A stretch of 43,892 nucleotides of DNA, taken from a virus. Made by a program: the position numbers and the translations under genes. The notes below the pieces were generated by a model. That model worked only from the letters and a program-made list of their open reading frames with translations. It searched no databases and had not been told where the DNA came from. The stretch covers positions 1 through 43,892 of the IMG/VR virus record IMGVR_UViG_3300050821_002998; one strand, given 5' to 3'. Numbering within the stretch: the stretch's first letter is position 1; each line of letters begins with the position of its first letter. Of the stretch, positions 13,913 to 20,249 are shown piece by piece.

Positions 13913-14523
13913 CCCCACAGTCACACAAGTACGGATTCGTGGTGCAGTTCCGCGTGAATACGGACAACTGTCAGACGGTGCTCGATGTAGCTCAGCTACT
14001 GGGCATCCCCACCAAGGATGTGTCCTTCGGCAGCGTAGTATCGACCGTTCTCGCCACCTGCATGGAAACCTGGAGACAGTCCGGTTCCGTACCGCAACCT
14101 GATCCCTTTCAATATGGCCCCCGCATGGAGCCTTATCGAGATGGGAAGAACGGGAAGGGCAAGAGCTATGTCCGCAAAGCAAAGGATCAGGGCCCTCATT
14201 GGATGAGGGGCACTATCGCAGAACAGCCCACAGCGGCGCAGGCTTACGTCCCGACCCCGGAGGATATAGCCATGAGGGATAGCATCTGGACAGGCGAACG
14301 GGGCGGACTGATGAGCCCTGTTGATGCATTGCCAGAGGAATTCATCTCCGCTGGCTTAGATCAATACCCGGAAGACCAAACCGAGGCGCACGAGGTTCCC
14401 TCAGACGATGCGCTGGCCGTGCGCTACCTAGCTCTGCATCAACGCCGCGAGGCCGGAGGTCTCACCGAAGGCGAGCAGGCGGAATACCTTCGACTCAACC
14501 ACCTACTATTCGACGGTAAGTGA
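13909..14523 (+). CDS. Hypothetical early protein (204 aa)
   Basis: The N-terminal part (SHKYGFVVQFRVNTDNCQTV and SFGSVVSTVLATCMETWRQS, residues about 5-60) looks like a compact alpha/beta domain. A basic linker and an acidic C-terminal half with a helical end (RYLALHQRREAGGLTEGEQA) follow. No catalytic motif is visible. The ATG at 13909 overlaps the previous stop (ATGA), and GGAGG lies ten bases upstream. Function unknown. Confidence 0.75.
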   Translation: MTPQSHKYGFVVQFRVNTDNCQTVLDVAQLLGIPTKDVSFGSVVSTVLATCMETWRQSGSVPQPDPFQYGPRMEPYRDGKNGKGKSYVRKAKDQGPHWMRGTIAEQPTAAQAYVPTPEDIAMRDSIWTGERGGLMSPVDALPEEFISAGLDQYPEDQTEAHEVPSDDALAVRYLALHQRREAGGLTEGEQAEYLRLNHLLFDGK

Positions 14524-14524
14524 T

Positions 14525-14623
14525 ATGTCGCCAAAGCATAAAGAATACGCCATCGACCTATTATTTGCAGTAATAGTTGCATTGTTGATAGTAGGTGGGT
14601 TATACTCACTCAACGTACTTTAG
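14525..14623 (+). CDS. Single-pass membrane mini-protein (32 aa)
   Basis: A 32-residue frame begins directly after the previous stop. A short charged N-terminus (MSPKHKEY) is followed by an uninterrupted hydrophobic helix (AIDLLFAVIVALLIVGGLYS) and a four-residue tail. This is a typical tiny inner-membrane protein with the N-terminus positive. The ribosome site is weak (GGTAAG). Early phage membrane peptides can block superinfection or alter host membrane enzymes; nothing here says which. Confidence 0.55.
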   Translation: MSPKHKEYAIDLLFAVIVALLIVGGLYSLNVL

Positions 14624-14635
14624 TGGGGATAAGAG

Positions 14636-14899
14636 ATGAATCGTGAAGGGTTTGAGAAGTGGATCGCTCAAAGCGGTCTATTAGGCGGAGGAAATCTAGA
14701 TGATGTAGTGACCCGCCCATTATCTGAAAAGTCGTGGCAAGCCGCCATCAACTCGCTTGAGGTGACACCGGAGCTTACGCGTATCGCACAGACGGCCTAT
14801 GACGCTACTCCTGGGATTGCCTCGTATAGCGACAACCCAGCCATGGCTGACGCACTAACCGCCGTTTTCAACGCCATCAAGGAGCGCCAAAATGGGTAA
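14636..14899 (+). CDS. Hypothetical early protein (87 aa)
   Basis: The protein begins MNREGFEKWIAQSGLL and has mixed helical content. A GATAAGAG sequence precedes the ATG at 14636. It overlaps the next gene by eight bases. The FE-x-W-I start is common among short phage accessory proteins. No function can be assigned. Confidence 0.7.
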   Translation: MNREGFEKWIAQSGLLGGGNLDDVVTRPLSEKSWQAAINSLEVTPELTRIAQTAYDATPGIASYSDNPAMADALTAVFNAIKERQNG

Positions 14900-15323
14900 G
14901 CCGACCACCTTACCTGACCTGAAGAAGCTGCGGGAAGTGGCGGAGAGGGCGACGCCTGGTCCGTGGCGCGTGACTTCTCATGGATCAGTTGATGCAAAAG
15001 ACCGTCAGATAGCATCTGTTCAAAACGGTGGCTTTGTTGATGTTCACACTGCCGACTTCATCGCCACCTGCAACCCCCAAACCATCCTCGCCCTACTCGA
15101 CGCCTACGAGGCCAGCGCTACGGATGCGGAGCGTTACAAGTGGTTGCGCGATAACACAGATGGAGATTTTGGACCGACGATGGTGTGGGGAGATGATTGG
15201 AGTGACGAGTATCCAGGCCAGCTCCGAGTTAACTTCAACAAGAGTCTTTCAGCATTCGATGCCGCGATAGACCAAGCCATCGACGCCGCCCCTCCGCCCG
15301 ACGACGACGTGGAGGGGAAGTGA
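14892..15323 (+). CDS. Ead/Ea22-like accessory protein (143 aa)
   Basis: The segments LKKLREVAERATPGPWRV (about 10-27) and ADFIATCNPQTILALLDAYE (about 54-73) match the hallmark of Ead/Ea22-like proteins of lambdoid and other phages. A second part beginning DAERYKWLRDN and ending in an acidic tail resembles another common phage accessory module, so this may be a natural fusion. Ea22-family function is unknown; it is non-essential accessory cargo in lambda. It lies among five small genes with a few bases of overlap each. Confidence 0.75.
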   Translation: MGKPTTLPDLKKLREVAERATPGPWRVTSHGSVDAKDRQIASVQNGGFVDVHTADFIATCNPQTILALLDAYEASATDAERYKWLRDNTDGDFGPTMVWGDDWSDEYPGQLRVNFNKSLSAFDAAIDQAIDAAPPPDDDVEGK

Positions 15324-15324
15324 C

Positions 15325-15552
15325 ATGAAGCCGGATTGGAAGAATGCGCCGCTGTGGGCTGATTGGCTTGCAATGGATGGAGATGGCATCTGGGTTTGGT
15401 TTCAGGATAAGCCTGAATGGGAAGCGGCATTCCACGAATGGCAACTTTCCGCCGATGCGGACGACGACAGTGCATACGAGGAGGCAAGTACGCCTGACTG
15501 CGATGGCATCGATTGGGACTTCGCGTATGACACTTTGGAGGAAAGGCCATGA
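15325..15552 (+). CDS. Hypothetical Trp-rich acidic protein (75 aa)
   Basis: The product is small, acidic and tryptophan-rich (KPDWKNAPLWADWLAMDGDG, then WVWFQDKPEW). Proteins with this W-x-x-W-L-x-x-D-x-D-G start are common in accessory regions of phages of Gram-negative hosts, as I recall. The ATG at 15325 lies one base after the previous stop, and its last four bases overlap the next gene. Function unknown. Confidence 0.7.
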   Translation: MKPDWKNAPLWADWLAMDGDGIWVWFQDKPEWEAAFHEWQLSADADDDSAYEEASTPDCDGIDWDFAYDTLEERP

Positions 15553-15803
15553 CCGACCTTACAGCGTGCCGCGAGGCGTTTGAACGCGAGATGCACAAGA
15601 CGAATCCGTTATGGTGCTACGACCGAAGCCACGACAGGCCAGAGCTATATGACTCGCCCTGGATCAATCATGCATGGTGGGGCTGGCAAGCCGCCAAGTG
15701 CATTCAATCGCGAATCGCAGAAGGCGTCTTTCCAGACCCTGCAGAATGGGATTGGTTTGATGCGGCCATCGACGATGCCCTATCCGCCCAGCGCGGGGAA
15801 TAG
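15549..15803 (+). CDS. Hypothetical accessory protein (84 aa)
   Basis: The protein begins MTDLTACREAFEREM and contains YDSPWINHAWWGWQAAKC, a pattern (acidic residues, then W-x-x-x-W-x-G-W-x-A-A) shared by many small phage accessory proteins. Nothing suggests enzymatic activity. It overlaps the 75-aa gene by four bases (ATGA) and belongs to the same transcript. Confidence 0.7.
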   Translation: MTDLTACREAFEREMHKTNPLWCYDRSHDRPELYDSPWINHAWWGWQAAKCIQSRIAEGVFPDPAEWDWFDAAIDDALSAQRGE

Positions 15804-15831
15804 CACTCCCTAAGTAACAGAGGGAAATCCC

Positions 15832-15972
15832 ATGAAATACGACCTATTTGCCGAAGTAGACAGGTACGATACGTGGAAATTTCATGGGGCTCTCCCCTTT
15901 CCACTCTTGGCCCTCCTGTACGTCTACTATCGCACCGCAGGATGGGCTGTTCATGTACGGAGGTTGCCATGA
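15832..15972 (+). CDS. Small protein with hydrophobic segment (46 aa)
   Basis: The ATG at 15832 has AGAGGG seven bases upstream. The product has a charged N-terminus (MKYDLFAEVDRYDTWKF), a hydrophobic stretch (PFPLLALLYVYYRTAGWAV) and a basic end, so it is probably membrane-associated. Its stop overlaps the start of the following amber-interrupted gene (ATGA). Confidence 0.6.
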   Translation: MKYDLFAEVDRYDTWKFHGALPFPLLALLYVYYRTAGWAVHVRRLP

Positions 15973-16127
15973 ACCAGCACGGTTAGCACAAAGTAAGTGA
16001 TTTCGATGATATAGTACTTCCGTTCGATCCAAAACAGTTAGAAATGTTGGGAAAGATAGTTGACTTGTTGAACCAACTAGACTATTGTATTGCACAACTG
16101 GAGTGTGATCAGGCTACTAAACAATAG
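15969..16127 (+). pseudogene. Small gene interrupted by an in-frame amber codon
   Basis: The ATG at 15969 has an excellent ribosome site (GGAGG, five bases upstream) and overlaps the previous stop. After MNQHG there is a TAG (15984-15986). The same frame then continues for 46 codons to a second TAG (16125-16127). The downstream part is clearly protein-like (SDFDDIVLPFDPKQLEMLGK, then an amphipathic helix). Long genes elsewhere have no internal TAG, so the phage does not use a general recoding. This is either a nonsense-mutated gene or one needing amber read-through. The only later in-frame ATG (16044) has no ribosome site. Confidence 0.6.
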
Positions 16128-16138
16128 GAGACGATGTA

Positions 16139-16330
16139 ATGGGGATGTGGAGCACAATCACAGAAGCACTAAGTGCCGCCAGAGCTGCAAATTACGCAGC
16201 CGATAATCACGCTAACATAATGGCTGAATTGCTTGCCGGCCGACTCCGTCACGTAGATGCCTACAAGCTTGCCACACTTAAACGAGAACTTCGTGATTTT
16301 GACTTGCGGACCAAGAGTTGGAAGAAATGA
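16139..16330 (+). CDS. Small helical protein (63 aa)
   Basis: GGAG lies eight bases before the ATG at 16139. The protein is helical throughout (STITEALSAARAANYAADNH and KLATLKRELRDFDLRTKSWK) with a basic C-terminus, so it could form a short coiled coil. Function unknown. Its stop overlaps the next ATG (ATGA). Confidence 0.65.
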   Translation: MGMWSTITEALSAARAANYAADNHANIMAELLAGRLRHVDAYKLATLKRELRDFDLRTKSWKK

Positions 16331-16509
16331 GTCAACTTACGATGGAAGAGCTAGGCAACGTGGTACCGAAGGTACCGACCACCTACGATCTACTAAACGA
16401 AACCGATTGGAGTATTGAGGATGTGCTACGCGATTCTACGCGTCACGTACAAGGCAGCAACGGACCAGACCTTTCACACACTGGAGACCCTGGCGGAACT
16501 CGACGGTAA
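16327..16509 (+). CDS. Hypothetical protein with overlapped C-terminus (60 aa)
   Basis: The start at 16327 follows GGAAGAA. The first 35 residues (MSQLTMEELGNVVPKVPTTY, then LLNETDWSIEDVLRD) look like a real protein. The last 29 codons overlap the next gene in another frame and have a low-complexity composition. The gene may be a truncated remnant whose original end was replaced by its neighbour. Confidence 0.45.
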   Translation: MSQLTMEELGNVVPKVPTTYDLLNETDWSIEDVLRDSTRHVQGSNGPDLSHTGDPGGTRR

Positions 16510-16735
16510 AGTAGCCGAGATCCAGCAGCGACCCGAGGTTAAGAAGGTCCAATGGTTCCTGCTCGCCGGGCATGTTGAACGGGTAGAAATCTGGCAACAT
16601 ACGATGCACTCACCGGTCCCAGGAGACAAAAGTGAAGAAAAGTACGAAGTGTATGTTCCTCCCAGCTTCTCGCAGCCTGAGAAAGGCGCTGCACGAGCTG
16701 GACAAGAAGCCCCGCGACCGACCGATGCAGACTAA
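16421..16735 (+). CDS. Hypothetical protein (104 aa)
   Basis: The ATG at 16421 has GGAG eight bases upstream; an in-frame TTG two codons earlier is less likely. The product has an alpha/beta pattern (MCYAILRVTYKAATDQT, AELDGKVAEIQQRPEVKKVQ, then FLLAGHVERVEIW), like the small ferredoxin-like fold proteins often found in phages. A proline/alanine-rich tail follows, and its last 104 bases also encode the start of the next gene. Function unknown. Confidence 0.6.
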   Translation: MCYAILRVTYKAATDQTFHTLETLAELDGKVAEIQQRPEVKKVQWFLLAGHVERVEIWQHTMHSPVPGDKSEEKYEVYVPPSFSQPEKGAARAGQEAPRPTDAD

Positions 16736-16802
16736 AGAGATTAGTCGTCCCCGTACCCTGACTCTCCTGAATGGGGAAGTGGTGCAGTATGAAGGCCCTT
16801 AA
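16632..16802 (+). CDS. Small basic protein (56 aa)
   Basis: A GTG start at 16632 follows AGGAG by about six bases, a strong site placed inside the previous gene. The product is rich in lysine and arginine (SRSLRKALHELDKKPRDRPM) and ends in a strand-like TLTLLNGEVVQYEGP. It overlaps its upstream neighbour by 104 bases and its downstream one by 14. A nucleic-acid-binding role would fit the charge but is not shown. Confidence 0.5.
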   Translation: MKKSTKCMFLPASRSLRKALHELDKKPRDRPMQTKEISRPRTLTLLNGEVVQYEGP

Positions 16803-16908
16803 GAAGGTCAAGAAGACTCACCCGTGGCGCACCAATAATCCCTTGTCGCCTAAGGAGGATCCAAGCAAAGCAATTCCCAACTACAATTTTAAAATGATCC
16901 CAAGGTAA
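16789..16908 (+). CDS. Small basic peptide (39 aa)
   Basis: This is a 39-residue frame with a lysine-rich start (MKALKKVKKTHPWRTNNPLS) and an ordinary end. It bridges the gap between the 56-aa gene and the zinc-finger gene with small overlaps and spacings, as expected of an operon member. The ribosome site is weak (GTGG). Function unknown. Confidence 0.45.
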   Translation: MKALKKVKKTHPWRTNNPLSPKEDPSKAIPNYNFKMIPR

Positions 16909-16913
16909 CTACG

Positions 16914-17249
16914 ATGAACGCGATTGTCCGAGAGGTGTACCTCCAGCCCGGTGACGATGGGGCTTTCCAGGACTGGACCAAGCAAACCAAGCCGGTGTGG
17001 GCCGAGCAGGAATGTCTGCGGTGTCAGGGGTACGGTGGGTGGAACATGCTACTCAACCAGTATCCGAGGCAGGAACATGCACGACTGAGACACTTCCGGG
17101 CACACTGTGCCAACTGCAATGGGCGGGGCTGGACAGCGGCAGAAGATCACATCCACGTCTGGATGTTCCACGAACAGCAGACCATCTCCCTGCACACGGA
17201 AAAGTGTAGTATCTGCAAGCGTATTCAACAGATTGATTCTGGCGACTAA
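16914..17249 (+). CDS. Zinc-binding protein with DnaJ-type CxxCxGxG motifs (111 aa)
   Basis: Two motifs, CLRCQGYGG (Cys34, Cys37) and CANCNGRGW (Cys65, Cys68), are typical of the DnaJ zinc-finger repeat and probably bind one zinc ion together. A third pair (CSICKR, Cys98/Cys101) with nearby histidines may bind another. Such isolated fingers in phages may act as chaperone mimics or adaptors. The ATG at 16914 follows AAGG by eight bases. The partner is unknown. Confidence 0.7.
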   Translation: MNAIVREVYLQPGDDGAFQDWTKQTKPVWAEQECLRCQGYGGWNMLLNQYPRQEHARLRHFRAHCANCNGRGWTAAEDHIHVWMFHEQQTISLHTEKCSICKRIQQIDSGD

Positions 17250-17266
17250 CCCGAGAGGAGACACAC

Positions 17267-17536
17267 ATGAGTCTGATTAGCAAGATTGAAGAAGAGTTTG
17301 GCCTGCTTCGCGCTTTCCTGGTGAGCACCCTGGGAGACCATATCCACATTCATAGTGGGGTGGATGATGCGTTGGATGCAGTGAAGGGAATCCTCGCCGC
17401 CCACGTAGCCCCAGTAGACCTTACCGAGGAACCCGCACCGCCCGAGGGGGCCAAGGACGCACCGGCTCCGCCGAGCGCCCCGGTCACCGAGGAAGTTCCT
17501 ACGCCAGCGCAGCCCAGCGATACCGAAGCAAAGTAA
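17267..17536 (+). CDS. Hypothetical protein with Pro/Ala/Glu-rich tail (89 aa)
   Basis: An N-terminal helical domain (ISKIEEEFGLLRAFLVSTLG, then HIHIHSGVDDALDAVKGILA) is followed from about residue 47 by a disordered tail of proline, alanine and glutamate. GAGAGGAG precedes the ATG at 17267. The helical domain may oligomerise. No function is recognised. Confidence 0.7.
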   Translation: MSLISKIEEEFGLLRAFLVSTLGDHIHIHSGVDDALDAVKGILAAHVAPVDLTEEPAPPEGAKDAPAPPSAPVTEEVPTPAQPSDTEAK

Positions 17537-17546
17537 CACTAAAGGA

Positions 17547-17575
17547 TTGCCATACTCACAGTATCGGAGTAGAGT
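17547..17575 (+). promoter_or_regulatory. Possible internal promoter
   Basis: TTGCCA (17547-17552) and TAGAGT (17570-17575) are 17 bases apart, matching the consensus at five and four of six positions. A 5-bp hairpin CCCCA-AGCGAG-TGGGG lies just downstream, before the gene at 17629. The intergenic placement favours a promoter, but the -10 is poor. Confidence 0.35.
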
Positions 17576-17628
17576 GAACTCCCTACCCCAAGCGAGTGGG
17601 GAACTCCATGAATGATAGAGGAATTGAG

Positions 17629-17970
17629 ATGGCAGAGATTAGTGTTAAGACCACCGAACATCCGCAGGGCGTGACGTTTGAGTACAATGTGCCGACCACC
17701 CTAGAGGGTTTGATGGCGCAGATTGGTGAGGCACAGGTGGTGAAGTTCGCCGTGCGTGGCCTCACTCTGGCAGCACAGGCGTACGCAAGGCAGCAGTTGG
17801 CCGCAGGTGCCCGTCCGGAGAACATCAAGGCAGCGGTAGCCAAGTGGAAGCCGGGCAGCCGCAAGGACGCATCTAGCAAGGTCCGTGCTATGTTGGATGC
17901 CCTACCGGAGTCGCAGCGGGCAGCGGTGATCCAGGAAGTTGCTGAAAGGCACTCCGTTTCGGTAGGTTGA
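17629..17970 (+). CDS. Hypothetical phage protein near replication genes (113 aa)
   Basis: The start at 17629 has GAGG seven bases upstream; in-frame GTG and ATG codons earlier lack a good site. The sequence (FEYNVPTTLEGLMAQIGEAQ, then LTLAAQAYARQQLAAGARPE, then AAVAKWKPGSR) matches a type I recall as common next to phage recombination and polymerase genes: a strand-forming start, a helix resembling structural dimerisation segments, and a W-K-P-G motif. Its role is unassigned. A regulatory or ssDNA-associated role is possible. Confidence 0.7.
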   Translation: MAEISVKTTEHPQGVTFEYNVPTTLEGLMAQIGEAQVVKFAVRGLTLAAQAYARQQLAAGARPENIKAAVAKWKPGSRKDASSKVRAMLDALPESQRAAVIQEVAERHSVSVG

Positions 17971-18089
17971 TCCGAGTGTGGCAATAAGGCAGGCATAGAA
18001 CCTACCCCCCTACGGTTCTAGGCGACCAACTCCTCCTCAGTGGGAGCTTGCCGAATAGATTGAGTGTGCCGCCCCTCACAACATAGGGG
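17971..18089. other. Structured non-coding leader
   Basis: This stretch has no credible gene but several hairpins: TAGAACC with GGTTCTA around an 11-base loop (about 17997-18021), and CCCCT with AGGGG around 8 bases just before 18090. The sequence GGTTCTAG occurs twice, here and at the edge of the large stem that follows. It looks like the 5' part of the structured element at 18090-18223. No tRNA fold could be drawn. Confidence 0.5.
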
Positions 18090-18223
18090 TTCTAGGATAG
18101 GGATTGGAAGGCATGAAGCCGGTCAGTGGTTCCTCTTGGCGCTCTGTGTGGCCACACAACGCTTACGGATCTTCATCCCGGTACTCTTCGCAGCTAGCTA
18201 CTGCAACAGTCCCTATCCTAGAA
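18090..18223 (+). ncRNA. Candidate structured RNA or DNA element with 17-bp closing stem
   Basis: TTCTAGGATAGGGATTG (18090-18106) pairs with CAGTCCCTATCCTAGAA (18207-18223) over 17 positions, with one G-U pair. Inside are GAAG/CTTC and CCGG/CCGG pairings, a GCG/CGC pair closing the perfect 14-base palindrome TGTGTGGCCACACA (18145-18158), and a side hairpin GCAG-CTAGCTA-CTGC (18190-18204). The strand is chosen by operon direction. No T-run follows, so it is not a terminator. It could be a stable phage RNA, a leader for the gene at 18271, or a replication origin. No known RNA family was recognised. Confidence 0.5.
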
Positions 18224-18270
18224 AAGCGGGTACAATACAGAACAACATACTATCGGTAAGGATCACAACG

Positions 18271-18414
18271 ATGTGGATATTGCACTACCCGGACAGTTAC
18301 GGGTTTTACGGACCTTTCGATACCCAAGAAGCTGCGAAGGCTTGGGCAATGGGCTACTCTAACTATGGTTGGTATGTCATCCAATTGACTGACCCGAAGG
18401 TGATGGAGCGATGA
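18271..18414 (+). CDS. Small W-x-GPF family protein (47 aa)
   Basis: The product (MWILHYPDSYGFYGPFDTQE, then A-rich helix and GWYVIQL) has the pattern aromatic strand, Gly-Pro-Phe, Asp/Thr-x-x-x-Ala helix, aromatic strand. Two genes inside the split polymerase (23358 and 23555) share it. The ATG at 18271 follows AAGGA by nine bases, just downstream of the structured element. Short proteins of this pattern are common in phage accessory regions, with unknown function. Confidence 0.7.
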   Translation: MWILHYPDSYGFYGPFDTQEAAKAWAMGYSNYGWYVIQLTDPKVMER

Positions 18415-18716
18415 GTCAGCGCGTGTTTGTCCTAGGGAATGGGGGTCACGACTATTCCGATGCCCTACGATTTGGTGAGTTGGTTCACATCGACATTCCC
18501 CATCGGGCCAAGTGGGACCTATCTCAACTGTACGACATCCTCCATAAGGAACTCGAAGATGCGACTGAAGAGGACTACCTTGTCATTAGCAATCTCACGA
18601 GTACTTGCTGCATTGCGTCGGGCTTCTTTGTCGAATGGTTCGGCAAGGTGAACTACCTGATCTATCAGAATAACAAGTATGAGAAGCACACGGTGCTATT
18701 CAACCACCTAGATTAA
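18411..18716 (+). CDS. Hypothetical protein (101 aa)
   Basis: The protein starts MSQRVFVLGNGGHDYSDALR and has an alternating strand/helix layout (ELVHIDIPHRAKWDLSQLYD, EDYLVISNLTSTCCIASG, VNYLIYQNNKYE), suggesting a Rossmann-like or flavodoxin-like sandwich. I recall similar hypothetical proteins in other phages. The start overlaps the previous stop (ATGA), with GGAG close upstream. No catalytic residues can be named. Confidence 0.7.
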   Translation: MSQRVFVLGNGGHDYSDALRFGELVHIDIPHRAKWDLSQLYDILHKELEDATEEDYLVISNLTSTCCIASGFFVEWFGKVNYLIYQNNKYEKHTVLFNHLD

Positions 18717-18735
18717 CCACAATAGACAACAGACG

Positions 18736-19707
18736 ATGACAAACCTAACTCGCAACAGTCAGTACTTCGATAACACGAAGATTTCCTGCTACAAGGAGTG
18801 CCCTCGGAAGTACTTCCTCCGTCATGTGATGCACTGGACGGTTGATTACTCCCGCAAGGCTCCTGCCCTGGTGTTTGGTGGGGCATGGCATGAGGGCATG
18901 GACGCTATCTGGTCCTCCCAAGGGGAGCCCAACGAGGACAAGGTAGAGCGGGCTGTCTCAGCCTTCCGGACGCACTGGGAGGAGAATGAGTACACCTTCA
19001 AGTTGTCCCTCGAAGAGGCGGAAGAGCTGGGCGCTCGTACCCCAGGGGTAGCCCATGAGATGTTCTTCTCCTACTGCGTAGCCCGGGAGAGGTTGCTGGA
19101 GGAGGCTACGGTGCATAGCATCGAGCAGCCCATCGCCATGCCCTTCCCCGAGCTGGAAGACACGTGGTACGTGGGTAAGTTGGACAAGGTGTTCAGTTGG
19201 AATGGCTACCAGCACATCATGGAGCACAAGACCACCACCGCCTACGCTATCAAAGGGCAGTTCCAGCCCGACTGGGTGGAGTCCTGGTCATCTGCCAGCC
19301 AAGTAAAAGGGTATCAGATGGTGGGATCGGTGTACTATCCCAAGCTCCAGGATGTGTGGATTGATGGTGCGCTGGTGCACAAGAAGATCCACGATGCCTT
19401 TAAGTTGGTGCCGGTGAGTCATAGCTGGCCCCTGTTGCAGGACTGGATTGGCGACACGAAGCAGTGGATCACTCGCATCCAGGATGATTTTAATAGCTAC
19501 GTACTAGACCGGGGCCTAAAGTATGGAGCCTTCCCGAGGAATGAAGACCAGTGCTTCGGCAAGTACAGCAAGTGTCCTTTCCTCTCGATCTGTAGTACAA
19601 CTGCGGACCCTACTCAATTGGATAGTGTGCCAATTGGATTCCGAGTTGAGAAGTGGGAGCCATTCTCCGAGCTAGGCCTAGAAAGGTTGGTGAAAGATGC
19701 AGACTGA
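18736..19707 (+). CDS. Cas4/RecB-like PD-(D/E)XK nuclease with probable Fe-S cluster
   Basis: The 323-residue protein begins with SCYKECPRKYFLRHV (about 17-31) and FGGAWHEGMDA (His52). The nuclease core is GKLDKV (Asp150) and IMEHKTT (Glu163, Lys165), then QVKGY (Gln189, Tyr193). Cysteines at 273, 280 and 286 near the C-terminus plus an N-terminal Cys (18 or 22) fit the 4Fe-4S clamp of Cas4/AddB-type exonucleases. It probably degrades or processes DNA ends for recombination with the Sak4-like ATPase downstream. It is not linked to CRISPR here. Confidence 0.85.
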   Translation: MTNLTRNSQYFDNTKISCYKECPRKYFLRHVMHWTVDYSRKAPALVFGGAWHEGMDAIWSSQGEPNEDKVERAVSAFRTHWEENEYTFKLSLEEAEELGARTPGVAHEMFFSYCVARERLLEEATVHSIEQPIAMPFPELEDTWYVGKLDKVFSWNGYQHIMEHKTTTAYAIKGQFQPDWVESWSSASQVKGYQMVGSVYYPKLQDVWIDGALVHKKIHDAFKLVPVSHSWPLLQDWIGDTKQWITRIQDDFNSYVLDRGLKYGAFPRNEDQCFGKYSKCPFLSICSTTADPTQLDSVPIGFRVEKWEPFSELGLERLVKDAD

Positions 19708-19945
19708 CCAAGAACTCCTAGACCGCTGTAACTGGCTTGAGGACCGAGTGGCCGAGCTTGAGGATGAGTTGAACGATCTGGAGCGGGATTCAAGGGACCG
19801 AGATGATTTCGAGGCGCTGATAGAAGATCTAGACCGTTTGGCCGATAGCTGGATGCGTCATTACTATAAGAACATCAACGATGATGATATAATTTCCAAG
19901 CAGTACGCGGATCAACTCCTTTCAACAGTCAAGAAATACCAGTGA
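19697..19945 (+). CDS. Coiled-coil hypothetical protein (82 aa)
   Basis: This is a strongly acidic protein with a coiled coil over residues 5-50 (DRCNWLEDRVAELEDELNDL, then RDSRDRDDFEALIEDLDRL). Its start overlaps the nuclease gene by 11 bases. It may be an accessory subunit of the nuclease or a general bridging protein; nothing is specific. Confidence 0.7.
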   Translation: MQTDQELLDRCNWLEDRVAELEDELNDLERDSRDRDDFEALIEDLDRLADSWMRHYYKNINDDDIISKQYADQLLSTVKKYQ

Positions 19946-19955
19946 GGATACATCT

Positions 19956-20249
19956 ATGAAACTCAGCACCCTTGAAATCAAACCTAACTACAGCGCTAAG
20001 CAGGGCGAATTCCCCTATCAGGGTACGTTGTCTATGCTGGGCGAACTCGGATACGTCTCGGTGAACCTGAGCGAGCAGACTATCAAGGCTATCTTGGCAG
20101 CAACCTCCGTAGACGCCTCTGCGTTGTTCCGTGGCGCGGCCTTGCAGGCCACCGCCGAGCTGGGCGACCTCGCGGAAGTGGTGTCGGACGCTCCGTCCGT
20201 GTCTGAGGAACCGTTTGTTGCTTGGGGCACCAACCATGCCCAACAGTAA
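19956..20249 (+). CDS. Hypothetical protein before the Sak4-like ATPase (97 aa)
   Basis: The N-terminus forms strands (MKLSTLEIKPNYSAKQGEFP, GTLSMLGELGYVSVNLSE), followed by a helical alanine-rich middle and an acidic C-terminus. It overlaps the ATPase gene by 14 bases, so the two are probably coupled. I do not recognise a family; a small recombination accessory protein is possible. Confidence 0.65.
   Translation: MKLSTLEIKPNYSAKQGEFPYQGTLSMLGELGYVSVNLSEQTIKAILAATSVDASALFRGAALQATAELGDLAEVVSDAPSVSEEPFVAWGTNHAQQ

Noticed and set aside
15984-15986. General TAG recoding in the phage
   Set aside because: Only one small gene has an internal TAG, while all long genes are free of it and some genes end with TAG.
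17971-18223. tRNA gene
   Set aside because: Although GGTTC sequences occur, no cloverleaf with an acceptor stem, anticodon stem and CCA end could be drawn.
18736-19707. CRISPR-Cas component
   Set aside because: The nuclease is Cas4-like by motif, but there is no repeat array or other cas gene; it fits phage recombination.
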